Source: Streptomyces malaysiensis subsp. samsunensis (GTDB lineage: Bacteria > Actinomycetota > Actinomycetes > Streptomycetales > Streptomycetaceae). From it: a stretch of 64,000 nt of DNA. Numbering within the stretch: the stretch's first letter is position 1; every line of letters begins with the position of its first letter. A program made the translations under genes and the position numbers. The notes under the pieces were generated by a model. The model was given only the letters and a program-made list of their open reading frames with translations, was not told the DNA's origin and did no database searches. The stretch covers positions 124,001-188,000 of the forward strand of contig NZ_JANIIC010000009.1 of NCBI RefSeq assembly GCF_024519315.1, read 5' to 3'. Of the stretch, positions 16,807 through 25,919 are shown piece by piece.

Positions 16807-18039
16807 ATGCGTGCCCACGTCGGCGACCAGTTGATTGTCGAAAGCCCCACCACCGGTGCCACCAAACGCGACGGTGAGATCGTCGGGCTCCACCATGACG
16901 ACGGGACACCTCCCTATGACGTGCGGTGGTCGGACACCGAGCAGGTCACCCTTGTGTTCCCCGGCCCGGACGCACACATTCACCCCATCGCACACGGGCC
17001 CGAAGAGCCGCGGGAGGCGGCCGGGCAGCGTGTGTCCGCGGCGGCGCGGCGCGGTGCCCGTTCGCTCTCCGAAGCGGTGATCATGGCTCTGGTGCAGGAC
17101 GCCACGGCCGCCCCTTCGATGCACAACGCCCAGCCCTGGCGGTTCCAGTACCACCGGCGCAGGCGTGTCTTCCACCTCAGGGCCGATCTGCGGGGTGCCC
17201 TGCCGCACTCCGACCCCGAACTCCGCGCCCTGCACATCGGCTGTGGCGCGGCCCTGATGAACCTGCGGGTCGCGGTGGCCCATGAAGGCTGGGAGGCGGA
17301 CACCCGGGTGCTGCCCGACCCCCGTGACCCGATGCTGCTCGCGTCGGTGACACTGACCCGCCCGCTCGGCGACGAGGCCGATCCGGCGGCGCTGTACCCC
17401 GCGGTGCGCACCCGGCACACCAGCCGGTACCCGTTCGCCGAGACGGAGATCCCCGGCGCCGTGCGGGCCGCCCTCGTCGACGCCGCACACCGGGAGCACG
17501 TCGCGCTGGCCTTCGCCTCCGGCTGGCATCTCCAGTCCGTACTGGAGCTGGCGCAGGAGGCCGAGGCCCGCAACCTCACCGACGCCGGTGCCGCCGCCGA
17601 CCTGGCCCGCTTCACCCGCAGCGCGGACGAGACACGCCCGGCCACCGAAGGGGTCCCGGAGTCCGCCTTCGGGCCCCGCCGCCGGATCGGCAAGGCGCCC
17701 GTGCGCGACTTCGCGGGCGGCAAGCCGGTGCCCGGCCGCGCGGCCGCCGATTTCGAGTCCGTCCCCAACCTGGCGTTGCTGAGCACCTCACAGGACCGTC
17801 CCGTGGACTGGCTGCGCACCGGCCAGGCGGTGGAGCGGGTACTGCTGCGCGCCACCCTGGACGGACTGGCGGCCTCGTTCGTCACCCAGGCCCTGGAGTG
17901 GCGGGACCTGCGGTGGCCGCTGCGCGATCCGATGTCGGGCATGGCCTATGTGCAGATGGTGCTGCGGCTCGGCTACGGCCCTCCTGGCACCCGGACCCCC
18001 AGGCGGCCGGTCGACGACGTGCTGGACCTCGAGCCGTAG
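16807..18039 (+). CDS. DUF1918 domain fused to Acg-type FMN nitroreductase
   Basis: 410 residues. Residues 1-60 (MRAHVGDQLIVESPTTG ... YDVRWSDTEQVTLVFPGPDA) are a DUF1918 domain, normally a free protein of about 65 residues. The rest is a nitroreductase-like fold of the Acg family of dormancy proteins (Mycobacterium tuberculosis Rv2032), with ATAAPSMHNAQPWRF as the FMN-site signature and RHTSRYPF typical of the family. Acg proteins hold FMN but lack classical nitroreductase activity, so an FMN-storage or redox role is likely. ATG 16807 follows AGAGGCGGGA. It is divergent from CBS-BON and close to the USP gene, so co-regulation under hypoxia or stress is probable. Confidence 0.85.
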   Translation: MRAHVGDQLIVESPTTGATKRDGEIVGLHHDDGTPPYDVRWSDTEQVTLVFPGPDAHIHPIAHGPEEPREAAGQRVSAAARRGARSLSEAVIMALVQDATAAPSMHNAQPWRFQYHRRRRVFHLRADLRGALPHSDPELRALHIGCGAALMNLRVAVAHEGWEADTRVLPDPRDPMLLASVTLTRPLGDEADPAALYPAVRTRHTSRYPFAETEIPGAVRAALVDAAHREHVALAFASGWHLQSVLELAQEAEARNLTDAGAAADLARFTRSADETRPATEGVPESAFGPRRRIGKAPVRDFAGGKPVPGRAAADFESVPNLALLSTSQDRPVDWLRTGQAVERVLLRATLDGLAASFVTQALEWRDLRWPLRDPMSGMAYVQMVLRLGYGPPGTRTPRRPVDDVLDLEP

Positions 18040-18205
18040 AGCCGGAGGGGCGCCGGAAACCGGGTGTCCGAGTCGGCATAGAGCCACGGAATCCGTTGTC
18101 GATGCCATTGCCCACGGGCCATATCGGCAGTTCCGGATGGCTGTTGCTTATGTGCTTAATCACCAAGGCTGACGCGTCACACCTCATCACACTCAGGGAG
18201 TGAGC

Positions 18206-19994
18206 ATGAGCCTTGACCTGGCGCGTCGTCGTCTGCTGGCGGCCGCGGGCGCGGCGGGTGCCGCGGGTGCCCTCGGCCTCGTCCCCTCCGGCGCGTTCGC
18301 CGCCTCCGGCCGTCGCCCGCCCGGATCCCGCCGTTCGGCCGCCACGATCATCCACGGTGGGCAGGCGCTGACCGGGCTGCCGTACCTGCCCCGGCAGGAG
18401 GCGCTTGCGAAGCTCACCGGGTTCCTGAACGCGAGCGAGGGCCAGGAGCCGGGCGGATGGCTGGTGGTGGAGGACTGGAACCCGGTGGGCCTGCCCGCCG
18501 GGACCGAGACCCACCACCGCGTCCTGGACGCGCTGCCGACCCGCCGCCCGATCGCGCTCAAGGGCTCGGACGCCCACAACATGTGGGTCAACCAGCGCGC
18601 CCTGGACCTGGCGAAGATCACGTCGAACACCCCGGACCCGGCCGGGGGCCATATCGTCCACGACTCGGCCGGAGCACCGTCCGGGCTGCTGAAGGACACC
18701 GCGCAGGACATCGTCGCGGCGGTGATTCCGCCGCCCGACCGGGACAAGACGCTCGCGACCGGGCTCGAAGGCCCTCCACCAGGCGGCGGCCAACGGCATC
18801 ACCACCTACATGGACGCGGCCACCGAGCCCGGCGCCCTCGGCGTCTATGCCGATCTGGCCGCCTCTGACCGGCTGCCGCAGCGGGGCGTTCCCGCGCTGC
18901 GCCTGGATACCGACCTCATCCGCGACCCGAAGGCCGCGCTGGCCCACGTCAACGAGCAGCGAGCGGCCCATGGCCAGGTGCCGGGGCTGTGCTTCGGGAC
19001 GGTGAAGGTCTTCCTCGACGGAGTGATCGAGCACCCCGCGCAGACCGCCGCGCTGCTGGAGCCGTACCTCGACGCCAACGGCAAACCCACCGACAACCGT
19101 GGCGACTTGTACGTCACCGCCACCGAGTACGGGCGGCTGGCCGCCGTCCTGGACCGGGCCGGCTGGCAGTTGCACGCACACGCGATCGGCGACGGCGCGG
19201 TGCGCACCGCGCTGGACGGCTACGAGACGGCGGCACGCGCCAATGGCCGCCGTGGCAACCGGCACACCATCGCCCATCTGCAACTGGTGCACCCGGACGA
19301 CTACCGGCGCTTCGCGCCGCTGGGCGTGGTCGCCTGTATGCAGTTGCAGTGGGCGATGCGCAATGTGTGGACGATGGACGCCCTGCTGCCCTACATCGGC
19401 CCGGACCGCCACCGGCTGATGTATCCGGCGCGCAGCCTGGAGCGGCACGGCGCGGCGCTGTCCGGGGGATCGGACTGGCCGGTGGATCGGCTCGACTCCT
19501 TCAACCAGATCCGCACCGCCGTCGACCGGCGGGGCGAGGAGGGGGCGCTGTATCCGGAGCGGGAGGACATCAGCCGCTCGACCAGTCTGCGCATGCACAC
19601 TTCGGGCTCGGCTCATCAGCTCCGTATAGACCACGAGACCGGTGTGCTCACCCCGGGCCGGGCCGCCGATGTGATCGTGCTCGACCGGGATGTGACCCGG
19701 GTGCCGGTCGAGGACATCACCGGTACGGAGGTCCGCCTGACGCTTGCGGGCGGCAGGCGTATCTGGGACGCGGAGCGGCCCGGCGCCCAGGCGTCGGCCG
19801 CGTCGTTCGCGGCGGCCCGGCCGGCCTCCCTCGCCACCGTGCACGGCCGTCATGCCGCGTGCGGCTGCCACGGCCGACGGCCCGTTGCGTCACCCCTCTC
19901 CCTCGGGCCCCCGCGTAGACCGGTCTCCCTCGGGCCCGCGTGGACCGGCGGAAGTCGGGCGCGGTCCGGGCACGTCCGGCGGAGCGTTCAGTAG
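18206..19994 (+). pseudogene. Tat-exported YtcJ-type amidohydrolase, deleted and frameshifted
   Basis: A clear Tat signal (ARRRLLAAAGAAGAAGA ... GAFA) leads into TIIHGGQALTG, then jumps to LPYLPRQEAL. About 60 residues that would hold the metal-binding HxH strand are missing. The frame continues to about 18770, where one extra G (GAAGGCCCTC) shifts it; the remaining protein (ALHQAAANGITTYMDAA ... HAHAIGDGAVRTALDG ... LSGGSDWPVDRLDSFNQI ... GRAADVIVLDRD) is intact to the normal end near 19860, after which the frame runs on to a TAG at 19992. ATG 18206 has AGGGAG at good spacing. The loss of the active-site strand means it cannot be functional even if the single G were a sequencing error. Confidence 0.85.
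19897..19948. repeat. Two-copy repeat of about 26 nt
   Basis: TCTCCCTCGGGCCC(CC)GCGTAGACCGG followed by the same with GCGTGGACCGG, differing by a 2-nt indel and one base, between the amidohydrolase relic and the convergent reductase. Confidence 0.6.
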
Positions 19995-20620
19995 CCGACG
20001 GTGAAGTGCCGTTCCTCGCCGGGGATTTCGAGTTCGTCGAGGACGGCCACGGCGAGGTCCTCGGCCGAGATGCGGGACGCGCCGTCGGCGGTGGTGATGA
20101 GGGTCGTGGTGCCGCGCCGGTACTTTCCGGTGCGGTGCCCGGGTTCGAGGAGGGCCGGTGGGCTGAGGTAGACCCAGTCGGCATAGTGCGTTCGGCAGAT
20201 GTCCAGCTGCGCGGCGCTGGCGGCGGCGATGGCGCGGTACGGCGGCGGCACGTACTCCGGACTGTCGAGAACGAGCCGGTCCGGGTGGCCCGGGACCCGC
20301 AGGGGCGCGGCGCCGCCGACGACGAGGATGCGTGTCCGGGTCGTGGCGGCAGCGGCGAGCAGCGCCGTCGTGGTCGTGACGGCGGTGTGTTCGTGCCCGG
20401 GGGCGGGGCGGGTGGCGGCCACGATCGCGTCGGCGCCGAGGAGGAGTTCGCCCATGCGGCCGGGGTCGTTCGCATCGCCCTCGACGGCTTCCACCCCGGG
20501 TGGCGGAGCGGTCGGTGGTTTCTTGCGGAACACCGCGACGAGGTCATGGCCCCGCTTCGCGGCTTCGGTGACGACGCGCGAGCCGACCATGCCCGCGGCT
20601 CCGACGACGGCGATCTTCAT
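19988..20620 (-). CDS. NAD(P)-binding oxidoreductase (NmrA/atypical SDR type)
   Basis: 210 residues starting MKIAVVGAAGMVGSRVV, a Rossmann nucleotide-binding loop of the GxxGxxG kind used by atypical SDR/NmrA-like proteins. RILVVGGAAPL and the C-terminal ISAEDLAVAVLDELE match the BVR-B/YwnB-like group, often NADPH-dependent reductases or sensors. The ATG overlaps the stop of the upstream EamA gene by 4 nt (ATGA), so the two are translationally coupled. Together with the divergent LysR they form one regulatory unit. The substrate is unknown. Confidence 0.85.
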   Translation of the reverse strand: MKIAVVGAAGMVGSRVVTEAAKRGHDLVAVFRKKPPTAPPPGVEAVEGDANDPGRMGELLLGADAIVAATRPAPGHEHTAVTTTTALLAAAATTRTRILVVGGAAPLRVPGHPDRLVLDSPEYVPPPYRAIAAASAAQLDICRTHYADWVYLSPPALLEPGHRTGKYRRGTTTLITTADGASRISAEDLAVAVLDELEIPGEERHFTVGY

Positions 20621-21606
20621 TGAGGTCTTCCTTCCGGAGTGCGGGTGGCGACGGCGTCGTGTGAACGGGGGCTACGGGTGTGCCGGTCGCGCGGGGTGCG
20701 CCGGGTGCGCGGGGGAAGCTGTCCCGCGACGATCGCGGCGAGTGAGAGCGCGAACCCCACGAGCTGGATCGGGCCGAGCGTCTGGTCCAGCACGATGGCG
20801 CCGAGAACGGCCGCGACCAGCGGCGAGAGCAGGGCGAGAACCGCGACGGAGGCGACGGGCAGGGTGGTGATGCCCTGGAACCACAGGGCGTAGGTGATCA
20901 GACCGCCGACCAGCCCCAGCCACAGATAGCCGAGGGCGGCGCTGCCGCCGATCGCGGGAGGCGATCCCTCGGCCAGGAAGGTGAGCGGCAGCAGAAAGAG
21001 GCCACCCGCGGTGAGTTGCCACCCGGCGAAGGCGGTGGCGCCGACCCCGGCGGGGCGCCCCCAGCGCTTGGTGAGCGTCACGCCGAGCGCCATCGTGACC
21101 GCACCGGCGAGCCCCGCCACGACGCCGACGGTGTCGAGCGCCGCGTTCGGCCCGATCACCACAAGCCCGACGCCGGCGACGCCTGTCACACCCCACAGGA
21201 GGCGCCAGAGGGAGAGGGCTTCATGGAGCACGGTGACGGCCAGGACGGCGACGACGAGCGGCTGGGCCGCCGCCAGGGTGGCGGCCACCCCGCCCGGGAG
21301 GCGTTCGGCCGCGATGAACAGCAGCGGGAGGAACAGCCCGATGTTCAGCACGCCGAGCACCGCGGCCTTGCCCCACCAGGCTCCGCGCGGCAGCGTCCGG
21401 GTGATCGCCAGCCCGATCAGACCGGCGGGCAGCGCACGCAGGAACCCCGCGAAGAGCGGATGTCCCTGGGGGAGAAGCTCGGTGGTGACGACATAGGTCG
21501 TGCCCCACACCGAGGGGGCGAGCGCCGTCAGGGCGGTGCGCGGCAGGTTTCCGCGGCGGACACCGCCGGCTCCGCCGGAAGCCACTTGTGTGGTGTGACG
21601 TGTCAT
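20617..21606 (-). CDS. EamA-family (DMT) exporter
   Basis: 329 residues with ten predicted helices in two EamA repeats: GTTYVVTTELLPQGHPLFAG and VGATAFAGWQLTAGGLFLLP are the repeat signatures. ATG 21606 faces the LysR gene. It is intact and serves as the reference for the deleted homologue at the window start. The long basic C-terminus (PPRTRRTPRDRHTRS) is cytoplasmic. It is coupled to the NAD(P)-binding protein and probably controlled by the divergent LysR, so the pair may export and modify one metabolite. Confidence 0.88.
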   Translation of the reverse strand: MTRHTTQVASGGAGGVRRGNLPRTALTALAPSVWGTTYVVTTELLPQGHPLFAGFLRALPAGLIGLAITRTLPRGAWWGKAAVLGVLNIGLFLPLLFIAAERLPGGVAATLAAAQPLVVAVLAVTVLHEALSLWRLLWGVTGVAGVGLVVIGPNAALDTVGVVAGLAGAVTMALGVTLTKRWGRPAGVGATAFAGWQLTAGGLFLLPLTFLAEGSPPAIGGSAALGYLWLGLVGGLITYALWFQGITTLPVASVAVLALLSPLVAAVLGAIVLDQTLGPIQLVGFALSLAAIVAGQLPPRTRRTPRDRHTRSPRSHDAVATRTPEGRPQ

Positions 21607-21661
21607 GCCTCGAAGTGTCGCCGTGCGGCGATTGATGAATCCAACACATGTTTGTCACCTC

Positions 21662-21688
21662 ATGGATCTCGAATCAAGATGGATCCAT
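21662..21688. promoter_or_regulatory. Inverted repeat at the LysR start
   Basis: ATGGATC at 21662-21668 and GATCCAT at 21682-21688 overlap the LysR start codon. The 7-bp arms could be the autoregulatory site, as LysR proteins often bind dyads of T-N11-A form near their own start. Confidence 0.35.
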
Positions 21689-22568
21689 GGAGCTCCAGCA
21701 GATGCGCTATGTCGTCGCCGTCGCCGAGACGAACAGCTTCACCCGGGCCGCCGAACGGTGTCTGGTCGTCCAGTCCGCCCTCAGCCACCAAATCGCCCGC
21801 CTGGAAAAGGAACTCGGCGCGCGACTCTTCGAGCGCACCAGCCGCCGGGTGTGGCTGACACCGGCCGGTGAGGCGTTCCTCCCGGCCGCCCGCCAGTGTC
21901 TGGACGCCGCGGAGCGAGCGGCCGCCGAGGTCGCCGCGGCCGTCGGAGAGGTACGCGGACGGCTCGCCGTGGGCCTGATCCCCACCGTCACCGCCGTCGA
22001 CATCCCGGGCGCGCTGCGGGACTTCCGCGAGCGGTATCCGCATGTGCGCATCCGCCTGCGGGTGGGCGCGAGCGACGACCTCGTGGAGCAGGTCAAGGAG
22101 GGAGCCATCGACGTGGCGTTCCTCGGGCTGCCGACCACGGCACGACCGCGGGGCGTGGCCGCCCATGAACTCGCGCAGGACCGGCTCGTCGCCGTGGTCG
22201 CACCGGACCATCCACTCGCGGGGGAGCCGGAGGTCGACCTGCGCAGGCTCTCCTCCGAGGTGTTCGTGGACCTCCCGGCCGGGACGGCCGGACGCGCCCA
22301 GTCCGACGTGGCCTTCGAAGCCGCGGGTCTCAGCCGTGATGTCGCCTTCGAAGTGACCAGCGCGGACTTCATCGCCCGGCTCGTCGGGCCGGGTCTCGCC
22401 GTGGCCATGCTCCCCAGGGCTTATGCGCCTCAGCTCGCCGGTGTCGTCACCATCGAGGTGGCCGACGCCCCGGCCCGCGTCGAGTACGTCATCTGGAGCC
22501 GCTTCACGCGTACGCCCGCGGCGACCGCCTTCCTCGCCGCACTCGACATCACCGCGACGGAATCTTGA
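21687..22568 (+). CDS. LysR-family transcriptional regulator
   Basis: 293 residues. The winged helix begins MELQQMRYVVAVAETNSFTRAAERCLVVQ, with SALSHQIARLEKELGARLFERTS as recognition and wing helices; the substrate-binding periplasmic-protein-like domain starts near residue 90 (GRLAVGLIPTVTAVDIPGAL). ATG 21687 is chosen because family members start at MELQQ-type sequence. It is divergent from EamA and the NAD(P)-binding gene, its likely targets. Its final codons and TGA form the first unit of a tandem repeat array. Confidence 0.9.
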   Translation: MELQQMRYVVAVAETNSFTRAAERCLVVQSALSHQIARLEKELGARLFERTSRRVWLTPAGEAFLPAARQCLDAAERAAAEVAAAVGEVRGRLAVGLIPTVTAVDIPGALRDFRERYPHVRIRLRVGASDDLVEQVKEGAIDVAFLGLPTTARPRGVAAHELAQDRLVAVVAPDHPLAGEPEVDLRRLSSEVFVDLPAGTAGRAQSDVAFEAAGLSRDVAFEVTSADFIARLVGPGLAVAMLPRAYAPQLAGVVTIEVADAPARVEYVIWSRFTRTPAATAFLAALDITATES

Positions 22569-22667
22569 GCCGCGACGGAATCCTGAGCCGGGACGAATCC
22601 TGAGCCGCGACGGAAGCTGAGCCACGACGGAATCCTGAATCGCGACGGAGTCCTGAGCCGCGGCGGC
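22552..22667. repeat. Six-unit 17-18-nt tandem repeat starting in the LysR stop codon
   Basis: Degenerate copies of GCGACGGAATCCTGAGCC. The first copy contains the last codons and stop of LysR (GAATCTTGA), and each further copy again contains TGA or TGAA. It ends at the convergent LacI pseudogene. Confidence 0.8.
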
Positions 22668-22673
22668 AGGGCG

Positions 22674-23668
22674 TCACGCCCCGTCCCGGCGGCCTCGCCG
22701 CATCGAGGAGACCCGAACCTCCAGCCGGGTGCCGATCACCACGGGCGGTGGTGTGTGCGGGGGATCCTCCACCAGGCTGACCAGCGCGTCGACGGCCGCC
22801 GTACCGGCCTGCTCCGGGCCCAGTGACACCGTCGATACGGGCGGGACCGTCCGGCCGTAGGCCGGGTCCTCGCTGCGGCACACCACCATCAGGTCCTCCG
22901 GCACCGAAGACCGCACCGCGCGGCCGCCTCCAGGACCTGACGGCCGCACGGGTCGTACAGGCCGAACACCGCGTCCGGCCCGTCCTCCCCGGTCAGCAGG
23001 GCGTCCAGCCCCCGTCCCGTGTCATCGTCCGCGTCGAACGGGACGACGCACGGCCGCACACCGGTCCGCGAACACCACCTCCGGTAGGAGGTCGCGCTCG
23101 CGCGGCTGTAGTACTCCTGGGTGGGCCCGGCGATCAGCGCGATCCGCTCCGCGCCCTGCCCGGCCAGATGCTCCAGGACATGGCAGGTCATGGCCTCGTG
23201 GTCGTTGTCGACCCACGTCTCCCGAGCCCGCAGATCGCCGGGGCGGCCGTCGAACACCAGCGGCAGCCCGCGGGCGCGCAGCAGCCGCACCACGGGGTCG
23301 CTGGGCGGACTGTCCAGCACCACCACCCCGGCGGCCGGCAGGGTGCGCCATCTGTGCTCGGCGGGCCCCGCGGGCATCGCCATCAGCGCGTAGCCACGCC
23401 GATGCGCGGCGACGGTGGCCGCGCTGATGGCCCGGGCGAAGTACGGCACGCTCGCGAAGTCCCAGGCGCTCTGGCCGTGAGCGGTCACCGCGAGACCGAG
23501 GGTGCGCCCGCCGCCGCCCGCCGGGCCGTATCCGAGCGCGCCCGCCACCGCCTTCACCCGGGCCCGCGTGGACTCCGAGACCCGGCCCGTGCCGTTGAGC
23601 ACGTTGGACACCGTCGCGGTCGACACCTCCGCCGTCCGTGCCACATCCGCGATCGTCACCCTGGACAC
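22674..23668 (-). pseudogene. LacI-family regulator with one frameshift
   Basis: GTG 23668 starts SRVTIADVARTAEVSTATVSNVLNG, the canonical LacI helix-turn-helix and hinge (VKAVAGALGYGP). The ligand domain reads normally to AARCGL near 22905, where one G is missing from CTTCGGTGCC; the frame then meets TGA. The other frame continues VPEDLMVVCRSEDPAYG ... VSTVSLGPEQAGTAAVDALV ... VIGTRLEVRVSS to a TGA at 22674, completing a normal 330-residue LacI. A single-base change separates the halves, so it is a recent pseudogene or a sequencing error. It is divergent from the aldo/keto reductase, its probable target. Confidence 0.8.
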
Positions 23669-23850
23669 GCCCGGCAGAATACGCGCCCGCGCCCCCGCCG
23701 ATGTCGCGCGCGAGGGCGGGCGAAGTGGGATGGCGGGCCCGGGGGACCCGCGGGTGGGTGCGTCGCGGCCACCCGCGGCCGCGATGTCCTGCCGAGCCTG
23801 GTAGCCGTGGACACGTACGACTCCACCCGCGCTTCGCGGCGCCGGAACAG

Positions 23851-23910
23851 CGCGCCACCCCGAGCGCACCACCCCGGAGGACGGCGCACCACCCCGAACG
23901 CACCACCCCA
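23851..23910. repeat. CGCACCACCCCG repeats upstream of the reductase
   Basis: Four copies of GCGC(A)CCACCCCG/A spaced 15-19 nt, just before the AAGGAA ribosome-binding site of the aldo/keto reductase. No known operator is recognised; they could be slippage products. Confidence 0.5.
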
Positions 23911-23930
23911 GTGGAAGGAAACCTCCGCCC

Positions 23931-24827
23931 GTGACCGCATCCCTCGTCCACGCCACCGGCACCTTCGAGATCGCCGGCAAGAAGGTCGCCCGTCTCGGCT
24001 TCGGCTCCATGCGACTCACCGGACTCGGTGTCTGGGGCGAACCCGACGACCGCGAGGAGTGCCTCCGCGTGGTCCGCCGCGCCGTTGAGCTCGGCGTTCA
24101 GCTGATCGACACCGCCGACTCCTACGGGCCGAACGTCAGCGAGGAGATCATCCGCGAGGCCATCCACCCCTACCCGGACGATGTCCTCATCGCGACCAAG
24201 GCCGGTCTCACCCGCAGCGGCCCCGATGTGATCGAGACCGCACAGGGGCTGGTGCGCCTGGGCCCCGCGGCATGGCCGCCCGTCGGGCGTCCGGAGTACC
24301 TGCGCCAGCAGGCCGAGCTGAGCCTGCGGCGCCTCGGCCTGGACCATATCGACCTGTTCCAGCTGCACCGCGTCGACCCGCAGGTTCCGCTGGAGGACCA
24401 GGTGGGGGAGTTGAAGGCGCTCCAGGACGCGGGCAAGATCGTCGCGATCGGCCTGTCCCAGGTGACCGTCGACCAGATCGAGCAGGCACGGCGGATCGCC
24501 GACATCGCCACCGTCCAGAACCGCTACAACCTCACCGACCGCGGCTCCGCCGATGTGCTCGACCACTGCACCCACCACGGAATCGGCTTCATCCCCTGGG
24601 CCCCGGTGGCCGCGGGCGGTCTCACCCGGCCCGGTGGACCGGTCGACCGCATCGCCTCCGCCCATGGCGCCACCCCCGCCCAGGTCGCCCTCGCCTGGCT
24701 CCTGGCCCACTCCGAGGTCACACTGCCCATCCCGGGCACCTCCAAGGTGGCCCACCTGGAGGACAACACGGCCGCGGCACAACTGCGCCTGAGCGGTGCG
24801 GAGATCGACGAGCTCACATCGTCATGA
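23931..24827 (+). CDS. Aldo/keto reductase
   Basis: 298 residues, NADPH-dependent TIM-barrel oxidoreductase. Catalytic tetrad elements are visible: DTADSYGPN (Asp, Tyr), LIATKAGL (Lys) and LFQLHRVDP (His). The cofactor part is [11 protein letters not shown] and [17 protein letters not shown] 23931 follows GGAAGGAA. It is divergent from the frameshifted LacI gene, which may have repressed it. The physiological aldehyde or ketone is unknown. Confidence 0.9.
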   Translation: MTASLVHATGTFEIAGKKVARLGFGSMRLTGLGVWGEPDDREECLRVVRRAVELGVQLIDTADSYGPNVSEEIIREAIHPYPDDVLIATKAGLTRSGPDVIETAQGLVRLGPAAWPPVGRPEYLRQQAELSLRRLGLDHIDLFQLHRVDPQVPLEDQVGELKALQDAGKIVAIGLSQVTVDQIEQARRIADIATVQNRYNLTDRGSADVLDHCTHHGIGFIPWAPVAAGGLTRPGGPVDRIASAHGATPAQVALAWLLAHSEVTLPIPGTSKVAHLEDNTAAAQLRLSGAEIDELTSS

Positions 24828-24881
24828 CCCGTGTCCGGCGAACCGGGGAGCCCGGCGCCGAGCGGTACACCGCGCGGGGAG

Positions 24882-24898
24882 GCCGCCCACGGGGCGGC
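24882..24898. terminator. Hairpin between convergent genes
   Basis: GCCGCCC-ACG-GGGCGGC, perfect 7-bp stem with a 3-nt loop, between the aldo/keto reductase and HAD stops. No U-tract. It probably ends both transcripts. Confidence 0.5.
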
Positions 24899-24938
24899 GG
24901 GCCGAGCACCGGGGACCCCGTTCGCTCCCGGGCCGTTC

Positions 24939-25613
24939 TCATATGCGCGGGAACGGTTCGGTCAGCGCGGTGAGCACATGGTCGGCCTGTGCGGCACGCA
25001 GCTCCTCGACGCTGTAGTGGCCGCTGGCGACCCCCACCGCGGTCGCGTTCGCCGCGCGCGCGGCCTCGATGTCGCGCGGGGTGTCCCCGACCACGTAGAC
25101 CTCGGAGCGGGTCAGGTCGTGCCCGTGCAGCCGGGCGGCCTTGGCCATCGCCAGCCGGGTGATCTCCGCCCGGTCCGGGGAGTCAGAGCCGTAGGCGCCG
25201 AACACGAAGTAGCGGCCCAGCCTGCCCCGTTCCATCTTGATCCGGGCCGCGCCCTCCATCGCGCCGGAGATCAGTCCGAGGATGATCCCCGCGTCCGTGA
25301 TCCGCCGCAGGGTGTCCTCGACGCCGTCCAGGACGCGGTACCCCTCCGATACCGGGATGTCCTCCGAGAGGTGCCACAGATACGCGGCGTACAGGCGGGC
25401 CATCTCATCGTGACTGGGTTCGCGGCCGAGCACGGCAAGGAACGTCTTCCGGCCGACCTGCGGATCCGTCTCCCCGGCCGAGGTGTGTTCGCCGATATCG
25501 GCGGCCACGCCGTGCAACCGGTCGAAGGCCCAGGCCCAACTCCGCCTTCCCGAGCCTCCGGTGTGGACCAGGGTTTCATCGATGTCGAAGAGCGCTGCTA
25601 TCGGTCCGGCCAT
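24939..25613 (-). CDS. HAD-superfamily phosphatase
   Basis: 224 residues. Motif I is ALFDIDETLVHTG (DxDxT variant with the acid/base Asp), motif II is GLISGAMEG, motif III lysine is near AKAARLHG, and motif IV is VVGDTPRDIEAARAA. An alpha-helical cap lies between motifs I and II, as in phosphoglycolate/beta-phosphoglucomutase-like subfamily I enzymes. ATG 25613 follows GGAGGAG. It converges on the aldo/keto reductase and is divergent from the pentose phosphate operon. The sugar phosphate substrate is not determined; a link to that operon is possible but unproven. Confidence 0.85.
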   Translation of the reverse strand: MAGPIAALFDIDETLVHTGGSGRRSWAWAFDRLHGVAADIGEHTSAGETDPQVGRKTFLAVLGREPSHDEMARLYAAYLWHLSEDIPVSEGYRVLDGVEDTLRRITDAGIILGLISGAMEGAARIKMERGRLGRYFVFGAYGSDSPDRAEITRLAMAKAARLHGHDLTRSEVYVVGDTPRDIEAARAANATAVGVASGHYSVEELRAAQADHVLTALTEPFPRI

Positions 25614-25919
25614 GGTTCGTTCTCCTCCGGTTCCGCCTCCTCCAGGGTGCGCGATGGCACCGGGAGCGGCCAGTCGCGCGGCGGCCTCGCCGACCGGAGT
25701 TGAGGGTGGATACGGGCGAGCCTAGGCTGGTGGGAGTGGGCGAGTGAGATGGCCCACATCCGGTTGAACGCCCAACCAGCGTGCCTGGCAAGGCGGTCCC
25801 TTCCGAACCGGGCCGGCCTCATCACGCGGCCACGGGCCGGCTCCGGCCCCCTCCGCCAGGCCCGCCGACGCAGCGCACAAGCGCAGACACCCATCGAGCG
25901 CACGGAGGGCGGGGTAGCC
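25614..25919. other. Promoter region of the tkt operon
   Basis: 306 bp between the divergent HAD and transketolase genes. It carries a weak dyad GGTTG-N6-CAACC at 25762-25777 and a GGAGG at about 25904 upstream of the tkt ATG. An in-frame ATG at 25749 would add about 57 residues without homology and is not used. No other gene is seen. Confidence 0.5.

Noticed and set aside
22552..22667. CRISPR-like array
   Set aside because: Units are 17-18 nt with no spacers and no cas genes nearby; simple tandem repeat.
25749..25919. Longer transketolase start
   Set aside because: The extra 57 residues are Arg/Ala-rich without homology, and ATG 25920 has its own Shine-Dalgarno and the family start.
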